DNA from: Bubalus kerabau
Taxonomy: Eukaryota; Chordata; Mammalia; Artiodactyla; Bovidae
Length of the DNA stretch: 64,000 bases
NCBI RefSeq assembly: GCF_029407905.1
Contig: NC_073634.1
Span: forward strand, 27,913,501-27,977,500
Direction of reading: 5' to 3'
A program made the translations under genes and the position numbers. Positions 54,530-64,000 of the stretch are shown piece after piece; the first letter of the stretch is position 1, and the number at the start of each line of letters is the position of its first letter. Under the pieces are notes generated by a model. The model was given only the letters and a program-made list of their open reading frames with translations, was not told the DNA's origin and did not search any database.

Positions 54530-55226
54530 AGATCAGAGTGTATGTACAATTCTTAAGATTTTTAACATATTCCTGAGGAGCCTTCCAGAAAGTATGAATC
54601 AGTTTATTTTCATACTTTGCTATCACTTTGTCCTTTCTTATATTTTCTTATGGAAGTTTCATAGGTTTCTCTTTAACTATAAGTTTGTGATCATTTATAG
54701 TTAATCTTTGTGTTTCGGTGCAAGGTGCCCATGCTTAGGTCCTTTTGGGGGCGCTGCATCTGTTTTCAGTTGTTTCAGCCCTGCTTGTTGAAAAGACTAT
54801 GTTTTCACCATTGTATTGCTTTTGTGCCTCTGTCACATCAGTTGGTTTTAAATATGCGCATCTATTTCTATCCTTTCTCTTCTGCTCCTTTCATCCACTT
54901 GTTGCTCTTGTTGCCATTTTCACTATCAGTGGACTTTGGATTATTGTATCTTTCTACTACTACTTGAAATCAAGTAATATTAGCCCTCCAACTTTGATTT
55001 GTTCTTTTTTAGACTTGTTTTGGCTATTCTAGATCCTCTGCATTTTTATTTAAATTTTAGAATCAGCTTGTTAGTTTTTACAAAAATAAAAAGGTCTGCT
55101 GGGATTTTGCTTGGGATTTCGTTACATCTACTAGGGGGAGAATTGATAACTTTTTAATACTGAGTCTTCTAATCCATGAATACATGGATTAGTGGTTTCT
55201 TACTTTTTATTGTTGAGTAGTATTCC
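54530..55226 (-). mobile_element. Old L1 (L1M) fragment
   Basis: 'gttttggctattctagatcc', 'ctgctgggattttgcttggg' and 'tactgagtcttctaatccatg' are typical minus-strand L1M sequence. No frame retained. Confidence 0.75.
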
Positions 55227-55592
55227 GAAAAAGCAAAAAGATAGGACACTGAAAGATGAACTCCCTAGGTCCGTAGGTGCCCAGTATGCTACTGGAGATC
55301 AGTGGAGAAATAACTCCAGAAAGATTGAAGGGATGGAGCCAGAGCAAAAACAACACCCAGTTGTGGATGTGACTGGTGATAGAAGCAACATCCGATGCTG
55401 TAAAGAGCAATATTGCGTAGGAACCTGGAATGTTAGGTCCATCAGTTCAGTTCAGTCGCTTAGTCGTGTCTGACTCTTTGTGACCCCATGAATCGCAGCA
55501 TTCCAGGCCTCCCTGTCCATCACCAACTCCTGGAGTTCACTCAAATTCATGTCCATCGAGTCGGTGATGCCATCCAACCATCTAATCCTCTA

Positions 55593-58377
55593 TCAGCCCC
55601 TTCTCCTCCTGCCCCCAATCCCTCCCAGCATCAGAGTCTTTTCCAATGAGTCAACTCTTCGCATGATGTGGCCAAAGTACTGGAGTTTCAGCTTTAGCAT
55701 CAGTCCTTGCAATGAACACCCAGGACTGATCTCCTTCAGAATGGACTGGTTGGATCTCCTTGTGGGCCAAGGGACTCTCAAGAGTCTTCTCCAACACCAC
55801 AGTTCAAAAGCATCAATTCTTGGGTGCTCAGCTTTCTTCACAGTCCAACTCTCACATCCCTACATGACCACTGGAAAAACCATAGCCTTGACTAGACGGA
55901 CCTTTGTTGGCAAAGTAATGTCTCTGCTTTTTAACATGCTATCTAGGTTAGTCATAACTTTCCTTTTGAGAAGTAAGCGTTTTTTAATTTCATGGCTGCA
56001 ATCACCATCTGCAGTGATTTTGGAGTCCAAAAAAATAAAGTCTGGCACTGTTTCTACTATTTCCCCATCTATTTCTCATGAAGTGATGGGACCAGATGCC
56101 ATGATCTTCGTTTTCTGAATGTTGAGCTTTAAGCCAACTTTTTCCCTCTCCTCTTTCACTTTTATCAAGAGGCTCTTTAGTTCCTCTTCACTTTCTGCCA
56201 TAAGGGTGGTGTCATCTGCATATCTGAAGTTATTGATATTTCTCCCGGCAATCTTGATTCCAGCTTGTGCTTCTTCTAGCCCTGCGTTTCTCATGATGTA
56301 CTCTGCATAGAAGTTAAATAAGCAGGGTGACAATATACAGCCTTGACGTCCTCCTTTTCCTATTTGGAACCAGTCTGTTGTTCCATGTCCAGTTCTAACT
56401 GTTGCTTCCTGACCTGCATACAGGTTTCTCAAGAGGCAGGTCAGGTGGTCTGGTATGCCCATCTCTTTCAGAATTTTCCACAGTTTATTGTGATCCACAC
56501 AGTCAAAGGCTTTGGCATAGTCATAAAGCAGAAATAGATGTTTTTCTGGAACTCTCTTGCTTTTTTGATGATCCAGCAGATGTTGGCAATTTGATTTCTT
56601 GTTCCTCTGCCTTTTTTAAAACCAGCTTGAACATCTGGAAGTTCACGGTTCACATATTGCTGAAGGCTGGCTTGGAGAATTTTGAGTATTACTTTACTAG
56701 CATGTGAGATAAGTGCAGTTATGTGTTAGTTTGAGCATTCTTTGGCATTGCCTTTCTTTGGGATTGGAATGAAAACTGACCTTTTCAGGTCTGTGGCCAC
56801 TGCTGAGTTTTCCAAATTTGCTGGCATATTGAGTGCAACACTTTCACAGCATCATCTTTCAGGATTTGAAGTAGCTCAACTGGAATTCCATCACCTCCAC
56901 TAGCTTTGTTTGTAGTGATGCTTTCTAAGGCCCACTTGACTTCACATTCTAGGATGTCTGGCTCTTGGTGAGTGATCACACCATCGTGATTATCTGGGTC
57001 ATGAAGATCTTTTTTGTACAGTCCTTCTGTGTTTCTTGCCACCTCTTCTTAACATCTTTTGCTTCTGTTACTTCCATACCATTTCTGTCCTTTATCGAGC
57101 CTATCTTTGCATGAAATGTTCCCTTGGTATCTCTAATTTTCTTGAAGAGATCTCTCGTCTTTGCCATTCTGTTGTTTTCCTGTATTTCTTTGCATTGATC
57201 GCTGAGGAAGGCTTTCTTATCTCTCCTTGCTATTCTTTGGAACTCTGCATTCATATGGGCACATCTTTCCTTCACTTTTCTTCTTTTCACAGCTATTTGT
57301 AAGACCTCCCCAGACAGCCATTTTGCTTTTTTGCATTTCTTTTCCATGGGCATGGTCTTGATCCCTGTCTCCTGTACAATGTCACGAACCTCCGTCCATA
57401 GTTCATCAGGCAGTCTGTCTATCAGATCTAGTCCCTTAAATCTATTTCACACTTCCACTGTACAATCATAAGGGATTTGATTTAGGTCATACCTGAATGG
57501 TCTAGTGGTTTTCCCTACTTTCTTCAATTTAAGTCTGAATTTGGCAATAAGAAGTTCATGATCTGAGCCACAGTCAGCTCCTGGTCTTGTTTTTGCTGAC
57601 TGTATAGAGCTTCTCCATCTTTGGCTGCAAAGAATATAATCAGTCTGATTTCGATGTTGACCAGCTGGTGATGTCCATGTGTAGAGTCTTCTCTTGTGTT
57701 GTTGGAATAAGGTGTTTGCTATGACCAGTGCATTCTCTTGGCAAAACTCTATTAGCCTTTGCCCTGCTTCATTCCGTATTCCAAGGCCAAATTTGCCTGT
57801 TACCCCAGGTGTTTCTTAACTTCCTACTTTTGCATTCCAGTCCCCTATAATAAAAAGGACATCTTTTTTGGGTGTTAGTTCTAAAAGGTTTTGTATGTCT
57901 TCACAGAACCATTCAACTTCAGCTTCAACAGCGTTACTCGGGGCATAGGCTTGGATCACCGTGATATTGAATGGTTTGCCTTGGAAACAAACAGAGATCA
58001 TTCTGTTGTTTTTGAGATTGCATCCAAGTACTGCATTTCAGACTCTTTTGTTGACTATGATGGCTACTCCATTTCTTCTAAGGGATCCAGTATTCTTGCC
58101 TGGAGAATTCCAAGGACAGATGAACCTGGAGGGCTACAATCCCTGGGGTTAGTAGGACCTTGTTGTTTATCCACCTATAGATAATAGTTTGCATCTGCTA
58201 ATCCCAAACTGAGTTAAATGGTCATCTGAGTTAAATTCACCCATTCCAATCCATTTTAGTTTGCTGATTCCTAGAATGTCAATGTTCAGTCTTGCCATCT
58301 CCTGTTTGACCACTTCCAATTTGCCTTGATTCATGGATCTGACATTCCAGGTTCCTATGCAATATTGCTTTTTACAG
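55593..58377 (-). pseudogene. BovB ORF2 (endonuclease-RT) pseudogene
   Basis: In minus-strand order: endonuclease start near 58370; a 130-bp foreign patch; the endonuclease core with ...FIIGDWNAKVGS (57816-58001; GDWN is the conserved APE-type block); the linker with KASGGDGIPVE (56785-57042); the RT with QGCILSP and YADD in 56076-56498; and the CWRRLL block (55593-55841). Frame is lost at several points, including near 57450, 56518 and 56340-56500. The family protein is about 1000 residues; here no piece exceeds about 140. Confidence 0.85.
58087..58218. other. Bov-tA plus L1 patch replacing BovB endonuclease sequence
   Basis: 58087-58148 is Bov-tA in plus orientation ('ccagtattcttgcctggag', 'gagggctacaatcc'). 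58151-58218 is L1 3'-UTR sequence in minus orientation ('taggaccttgttgttt', 'tttgcatctgctaatccc'). Together they replace about 24 bp of BovB. The BovB continues on both sides in register. There is no ordinary target duplication. Confidence 0.75.
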
Positions 58378-58837
58378 CATCAGACCTTGCTTCTATCACC
58401 AGTCACATCCACAACAGGGTACTGTTTTTTCTTTGGCTCCATCCCTTCATTCTTTCTGGAGTTGTTTCTCCACTGATCTCCAGTAGCATATTGGGCACCT
58501 CTCGCCCTGAGGAGTTCCTTTTTCAGTATCCTATCATTTTGCCTTTTCATACTGTTCATGGGGTTCTCAAGGTAATAATACTGAAGTGGTTTGCCATTCC
58601 CTTCTCCAGTGGACCACATTGTGTCAGATCTCTCCACCATGACCTGCCCGTCTTGGGTGGCCCCACGGGCGTGGCTTAGTTTCATTGAGTTAGACAAGGC
58701 TGTGGTCCGTGTGATCAGATTGACTAGTTGTCTGTGATTATGGTTTCAGTGTGTCTGCCCTCTAATGCCCTCTCGCAACACCTACTGTCTTACTTGGGTT
58801 TCTCTTACCTTGGACGTAGGGTATCTCTTCATGGCTA

Positions 58838-59025
58838 GGTCCATGAATCAAGGCAAATTGGAAGTGGTCAAACAGGAGATGGCAAGAGTGAACGTCAACA
58901 TTCTAGGAATCAATGAACTAAAATGGACTGGAATGGGTGAATTTAACTTAGATGACCATTATATCTACTACTGTGGGCAGGAATCCCTTAGAAGAGATGG
59001 AGTAGCCATGAGGTTACATGACTGA
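58838..59025 (+). pseudogene. BovB endonuclease N-terminal fragment
   Basis: Open frame with GKLEVVKQEMARV and the endonuclease start ILGINELKWTGMGEF, ending at the fusion to the foreign tail (GVAMRLHD). This is only the first quarter of an APE-type endonuclease. Confidence 0.8.
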
Positions 59026-59082
59026 GCATGTATGTATGAGGGTGGAGGGAGATGGTTGTTAGCAGTTAACTGGTAGAACTTA
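59014..59082 (+). mobile_element. Shared retroelement 3' tail
   Basis: 'acatgactgagcatgtatg', 'agggtggagggagatgg', 'tagaac' and an A-run match the tail of the element at 8327-8489 over about 68 bp. It follows BovB 5' sequence here and a Bov-tA body there. Confidence 0.8.
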
Positions 59083-59089
59083 AAAAAAA

Positions 59090-59330
59090 AGGAAACTGCA
59101 GACTCTTTGCCCAGGTGAATCTACTGTTTTACATGCTCATCTGCAATGTGGGGGAGTTGTGGTTTCCTCACATCTTTGCCAACACTTCATGAAGTCAGTC
59201 TTTTTAATTTTAGGCCTCCTAATAGATATGTAAATTTTACCTTCTTGTGTCCTGTAATTTTTATGTTACAGGATTTTTTATGTTCCTGTAAATCTTCTTG
59301 AGCTTTGTTCTGTGATGCACTTATGTTACT
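59090..59330 (-). mobile_element. Old L1 3' UTR fragment
   Basis: 'acatgctcatctgcaatgtg' and 'tttgccaacacttcatgaag' recall minus-strand L1M. Confidence 0.5.
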
Positions 59331-59959
59331 TGGAAACAGTTGGGTCCTTTTGGTTGTTGATTTTATGACTTAATGTATATTTGTTAAGCGGGTACAGAGC
59401 AGTCAGTGCTCATTTGTTCCCTATTACTTAAGCAAGACCTTTCTGTGTACCCTACCCAATACACCGTGAATTATGAGTTTTACTAGTGTAGTTGTTTAAA
59501 AAGAAGCACTGTTCGTGGCTCAATGTGAGCACCGGGCGCTGTTCCACTGATTGTTTCCCTAGTTTATGGCCGTTTCCTCACTTGCATTCACTGATGGGTT
59601 CTATGCTTGAGGATTACTGGCTGTGATCTCCAGGTTTTCTCACTCCAGTGCTCTCATCTTCTGAACCGTGGTTGCTTTGGTCTCCCTCGTCTCTCACCTT
59701 TGTCTCCTCATCTGGGAGTCACCCAGGCTCTGCCTCAGTTTCCCTTCCTTCTCTGTTGCCAGGAAGCTCTGCCAAGGCAATAAATAGGGCCAGTGTTAGG
59801 GCTCACCTTGTTTGCTTCCTGTCTCAGGGTTCACTGTTCTTCATTGCCTGATGTGCCAGTGGCCTGATGCTTCATGTATATTATTAAGTTTTGATTTGGG
59901 GAAGGAAATTTGTAAAGGAAAAAAACAAACCCAAAATTTGTAAAATTTGGTTGTTTCAG
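59331..59959. other. MTA3 intron 3, unassigned
   Basis: Nothing recognised. Confidence 0.5.
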
Positions 59960-60560
59960 AGAGGAGGGTCCCTATTACATTGTCTAGAAAGAAAGATCCT
60001 AGTTTTCTAAAAAAATATTTAAAAAGTCAAGGTGTAAAATACAGTATAATATGTAAAGTGTGCAAGTCAGTACATTTTCGCAGATGTATACATTTCTATT
60101 ATTACCATTCAGATCAAGATAGAAGACTTTCTAATACCTCAGCAGATTCCTTTGTGTTCATTAGCACCCTCTTCCTACTCAGATAACCACTTCTCTGATG
60201 TCTGTTTAGCTTTGTGTGGTCTCCGATTTTTACTTCATCCCAATGGAGTACCTATGGTATTTACTCTTTTTGCTTGACTTTTTTTTCACTCAGCACTGTG
60301 TCTGTGGGATCCATCTATGTTATTGCTTGTATCACTTGTTCTTTGTTTTGGTCCAGTAGTATTCATTCTCGCGCTGATGGACATTCAGGTGGTTTCCTAT
60401 ATTGGCTGCTGTGAATAAAACTGCTATGAACATTCTTTTGGTGTACTTAAGGTCTCATTCCTCTTGGGTAAACACTGAGGATTAGGATTCTTGGTTTGTG
60501 GGGCAGGTGTAAATACACTTTAGTAGTATATTGCAAACAGATTTCCACAGTGGCTGAACC
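59960..60560 (-). mobile_element. Old L1 (L1M-type) 3' UTR
   Basis: 'gatggacattcaggtggttt', 'gctgctgtgaataaaactgc' and 'gatttccacagtggctg' are typical minus-strand L1M 3' UTR. Confidence 0.75.
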
Positions 60561-60777
60561 AGTTTTTCACTTTGTATGTGAATTCTTGGGCTATTTTCTT
60601 GAAGAGACTTGGCATTTTCAGTCTTTCAAAGTTTAGCTGTTATGGAACAGCAGGTTTTCTTTTAGGAGGCCAAAGCATAATACTTAGGTTAAGTAATATG
60701 AGGGCTGAAGTAACCAATTCTCCTGGTTTGCCTGAGACTGAGCGATTCTCTGAATGTAGGAGTTTAGTGTTGTTTTT

Positions 60778-60957
60778 TGACAGCTCAGGTGGTAAAGAAT
60801 CCACCTGCAATGTGGGAGACTCGGGTTCGATCCCTGGGTTGGGTAGATCCCCTGTAGAAGGGAACGGTTGACCATTCCAGGATTCTGGCCTGGAGAATTC
60901 CATGCACTGTATAGTCCAGGGGGTCACAGAATCAGAACAACTGAGCGACTTTCACTT
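60778..60957 (+). mobile_element. Bov-tA SINE, head-truncated
   Basis: 'gacagctcaggtggtaaag' to 'gagcgactttcacttt'. The first bases of the tRNA head are missing. Confidence 0.9.
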
Positions 60958-61245
60958 TAAAATTCTATTTATTTATGACTGTGCTGGGTCTTTGTTGCTG
61001 CGTGGGCTTTTCTCTAGCTGTATTGAGTGGGGGCTGCTCTCAGTTGCTGTGTGCGGGCCTCTCACTGCAGTAGCCCCTTGCTGCGAAGCAAGAATTCTAG
61101 GGTGCACAGTCTTCAGTAGTTATGTTCCCAGGCTCTAGAGCACAGCTCAGTAACTCTGGTGCACGGACTTAGGTGCCATGAGGCCAGGGATCAAACCTGT
61201 GTCTCCTGTATCGGCAGGCTGAGCCACTGAGCCACCAGAAAGCCC
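60958..61245 (-). mobile_element. CHR-1-type long SINE
   Basis: 'gtctttgttgctgcgtggg', 'gctctagagcacagctcag' and 'gagccaccagaaagccc'. It directly abuts the preceding Bov-tA. Confidence 0.9.
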
Positions 61246-63239
61246 AAGACTTCTAGTTTTAAAACCAGGATAGTTCCAGTCACCTTAAATGAGGCTCTCA
61301 GCATATTTAGGCAGCAGAATGTGAAGGTAAAAGCAGGAAATTCACAAGGTCCAAGCCAAACCCAAGTACAGATGAGGCCTTACCCAGTGATTGTGTTCTC
61401 TAGTCAAAAAAGACAGAGGTCCACTCACTCCACCACCTTTTATCTTTCATATCTCAGCTTAAACTGTGTTTCTTCAGAGAAGGGTCAACTGGCTGTGTTA
61501 ATTTCCTTTGTTGTATTTATGGAATACCTTATATAACCTTATAATACTTGCCACACTTGGCATATTTTTATATGAAATCTTTATCAGAGCAGGACATTTA
61601 TGTCTTCCTCATAGATATCCCCACAACATATTGGTAAGAACATCAATAATTTTTTTTCTTCTCTTGGGGGATGGGGTGTGGTTGTTGGGGGGAAGTAGGT
61701 GAAATATGGCAGGGCAGATCATTAGAAGATTTATAAATCATGAGACTTCTTAAAAATCAAAGCAAGAGAGCAATGTGTTGTAGGAAGATGCTGGCTGCTG
61801 TATCTGTAATGAATGGGAAAGGATGATGGGCCTGGGGTTCTGGAAATTTTGGTTACTTCTAAATCCTTTTGTTTCTTACGTTTTAAAATTGATAGCAAAT
61901 GTGAAAATGCATGGTGGCATTTTAAGGCTGCATAAAATTCCAGATGGACTTTGAATATGTTATAAGATTGGGCAGCCTTTGCCAGATGCAGTGTTCTTTG
62001 AATAAATAAATGTAAAGCAGAAATAGCTTAAATTTCTGATGGGATCCTAACTTGCTATAAAACAACTTATGAGTCATTGTATCTCACTATGTGAAGATAA
62101 AATTTCTGTGACAGGTTTCTTAAACCCAGTAAAGTAAAAAAGCCTTGTTTCACCCAGTTCATGTTTCTCTTTTCAAGTTAGACTTCGAGTTAGTATTTCT
62201 TTTGGATAAGTCAGTTGTTCCTGAATGTCTTTCAGGGTGTATATGGTGAAAACAGTTTTCATGATAATACTAAACTGTCACTAGGTGGTCTTCCTGATTC
62301 TCTCAGGAGTATGTGGCAGAGTTTTTGCACTTGTATGACAAGTTGATGACATCACCATTCAGGATAATTCAATATGTGCTTGTGATTTCCTGTGTTTTCA
62401 AAAGTTTCTTTGTTTTAATTTCTAACACGATATTGATAGATATAACCCATGTAAGCAAAACTTTTTTGAAGTCTTTGATAGGACTGAAGAGATAAAGGAG
62501 TTCTGAGACTAAATAGGTTGAGAACAGCTGGAATAGGTATTCTGCACTCCCCCACAATGTTTTAAAATTACTGTTTTATACTCTTTTCAACTTTATATGT
62601 GATTTTCTTTCTTCTCTTAACTTTTCATCCACTTCCAGTCTCTCCCTGTTTATCTCATGCATTTCTTTATAGAAGCAGTAAACTCTTGGTGCTTTCCTGT
62701 TTTTGAGCTCCAAAATAGGCCCCTTTTCTGTTTTGCTCCTCTCCTTTTCTAATCTTCAAAACCCAAAAGTTAGTTGTATATTTGTAATCATGTGTATATT
62801 TCAGAAAGTAACATTATACAGAATGTCACTTGAATTTTATATTTTGGAAAGACGATAGAAAGTTGTAGAGAAGGAAATACAAGTAATGAAATGATTATCA
62901 ACTGCAGTGGTTGTCTCATTAAGAAAAAAAGTTTACCATGGATTAGAGTTTAGTTACGGATTTCATTCTATTGAGTCCTATTCATTTTTTAATTTTTATT
63001 CAGCTTTTACTAAAGTTTCTAGGAAGCAGAAAAGAGAATGATGTGTTAATTATGAACCTGCCAGCCAACTTTGTCCTCTCTTGTAGCACACATTTGCTTT
63101 ATATTCTCTTTTTTTTTTTTTTTTTTTTTGCTTTAGATTCTTTTAGTGCTGTGGGCATCCCTTCCCAGCCCCATTGCCTTCCTGCTTCCCCCATAGGTGG
63201 ATTGCTGTCTCATCTTTGGTGTATCTTTTTCCATTCGTC
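61246..63239. other. MTA3 intron 3, unassigned
   Basis: No exon or clear repeat. A poly(T) run at about 63110-63129. Confidence 0.5.
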
Positions 63240-63480
63240 TCTTTATAACTTTTACATATGTACGGATTTATCTAGAGCATTGTTTTTGCCTTTTAAAAAA
63301 TGATATTTTACATATGTGTCCCTCTACAGATTGCTTTCTCGCTCAATATCAAATATTTGCAGTCCGTTGGTATGTGGATTCACTCATTTTTAACTGCTGA
63401 GTAGAAATTCATTACGTAACTATACTGAAATTTATTGTTCTTTTTGCATTTCATTTTCCTTCTGCCCTTTTTTTCCAGGT
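63240..63480 (-). mobile_element. Old LINE 3' UTR fragment
   Basis: 'tttttaactgctgagtag' and 'cattacgtaactatactg' resemble minus-strand L1M/HAL1 3' ends. Confidence 0.45.
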
Positions 63481-63524
63481 TTAGCTAGTTCTCTATTATT
63501 CATATTCCATATATAACTTATCAC

Positions 63525-63712
63525 TTTGTTTTTATTTATTTATTTATTTGGCTGCACCAGGTCTCAGTTGCAGCACTCTGGATCTTTAGTTGTGGTATGT
63601 GAATGGCTAGTTGTGTCATGCCAGATCTAGTTCCCTGGCCGGGAATCGAACCTGGGCCCTCTGCATTGGGAGCCTGGAGTCTTAGCCTCTGGACCACCAG
63701 GGAAGTCCCCAC
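63525..63712 (-). mobile_element. CHR-type SINE
   Basis: TTTA-repeat tail, 'ggctgcaccaggtctcag', 'ttccctggccgggaatcg' and 'gaccaccagggaagtcccc'. Confidence 0.9.
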
Positions 63713-64000
63713 TTACCACTCTAAAAAGTGTGCAATTCAGTGATTTTTAGTATAATCACAAATTTATGCAACTATAAATATTATTTAATACAAGGACATT
63801 AAAAAAAAAATTATTCCAGAAAGAAACCCCATACCCATTAGCAGTCCCTGCTCTAGTTCCTCTTCCACTAATCCTCTGTCAACCACCAGTCTACTTCCTG
63901 TCTCTCTTTATTTGCCTGTTCTGGATTTTTCATATCAGTAGTGTCATGTAATATGTGACCTTTTGTGTCTTTCTCTTTTGTAATATTTCATTTAGTTTAA
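63713..64000 (-). mobile_element. Old L1 (L1M-type) 3' UTR
   Basis: 'agtgtgcaattcagtgattt' and 'gaaagaaaccccatacccat' are typical minus-strand L1M 3' UTR. Runs off the window edge. Confidence 0.7.

Larger units (their letters stand above)
55443..58835 (-). mobile_element. Near full-length BovB LINE nested in BovB
   Basis: 3393 bp, minus strand. The 3' tail is at 55443 ('cagttcagttcagtcgc') and the 5' end is at 58835, where the minus strand reads 'gccatgaagagataccc', the usual BovB 5' start. A perfect 9-bp target duplication, 'taggtccat', lies at 55434-55442 and 58836-58844. It retains the 5' UTR, endonuclease, linker and RT regions, but with stops, frameshifts and a replaced segment at 58087-58218, so it is inactive. 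Confidence 0.95.
55227..59013 (+). mobile_element. Older plus-strand BovB 5' fragment, split by a nested BovB
   Basis: The left piece (55227-55442) and right piece (58836-59013) are collinear parts of the BovB 5' region. They join within the start of the endonuclease (GMGEF...DDHYIYYCGQES, ending at a GVAM block). The break point carries the duplication 'taggtccat'. The right piece then fuses to a non-BovB tail at 59014. Confidence 0.9.

Noticed and set aside
55549..56118. A 189-codon open frame on the plus strand
   Set aside because: It is antisense to the BovB RT. The same antisense frame recurs at the other BovB copies (for example 38833-39387 and 8991-9347), showing that it is a by-product of the LINE sequence.
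33202..64000. Further MTA3 exons (rest of BAH, ELM2, SANT)
   Set aside because: I looked for the coding stretch expected after DKHA and for the conserved HRELFLSRQ block and found neither. All longer open frames here are repeat-derived.
1..64000. CRISPR array, bacterial operon, integron or phage
   Set aside because: The direct repeats seen are target duplications, microsatellites or dispersed SINEs. Codon use, splice sites and repeats are mammalian throughout.

Overview
The window is nuclear DNA from a ruminant, almost certainly a bovid. The evidence is its interspersed repeats: BovB (RTE-clade) LINEs, Bov-tA and Bov-A2 SINEs, tRNA-derived CHR-type SINEs of cetartiodactyls, L1 3' ends of the bovine type and a short mariner. 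No bacterial gene, operon, CRISPR array or viral genome is present. Species within Bovidae cannot be settled by eye. Repeat family names are given from memory of consensus features, not from a masking run.

The only host gene I can support is the 5' end of MTA3 (metastasis-associated family, NuRD/Mi-2 complex subunit) on the plus strand. Coding exon 1 (24460-24487) lies in a GC-rich, TATA-less CpG island at about 23640-25110. Exon 2 is 26163-26230 and exon 3 is 33108-33201. All have canonical splice sites and join in frame to encode the first 63 residues, the start of the BAH domain. Intron 3 runs off the right edge (more than 30.8 kb), so the ELM2, SANT and GATA-type zinc-finger exons lie outside. 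Bases 1-23640 are upstream of the gene and hold only repeats and unassigned single-copy DNA.

Layout: 1-3545 holds two minus-strand endogenous retrovirus LTRs, one hit by a SINE and the other by a 1.9 kb BovB. 3.5-23.6 kb is repeat-dotted intergenic DNA (mariner MITE, L1 3' end, BovB at 8.7-10.3 kb, MaLR LTRs, L2 copies). 23.6-25.1 kb is the promoter. Intron 2 (26.2-33.1 kb) holds an L2/Tigger/CHR nest. Intron 3 (33.2-64 kb) holds many SINEs, old L1 3' ends and two BovBs, one of them close to full length and nested inside an older BovB fragment.

No unknown protein system was found. The unusual material is in how the retroelements are built: a 35-nt U2 snRNA 5' fragment retroposed in frame into a BovB reverse transcriptase; a Bov-tA SINE with a tRNA-Ser-like head in place of the usual head; an uncommon 3' tail shared by a Bov-tA and a BovB-derived element; Bov-tA dimers mobilised as units; a patchwork of L1 and Bov-tA replacing part of a BovB endonuclease; and a BovB-in-BovB nest with a perfect 9-bp target duplication.
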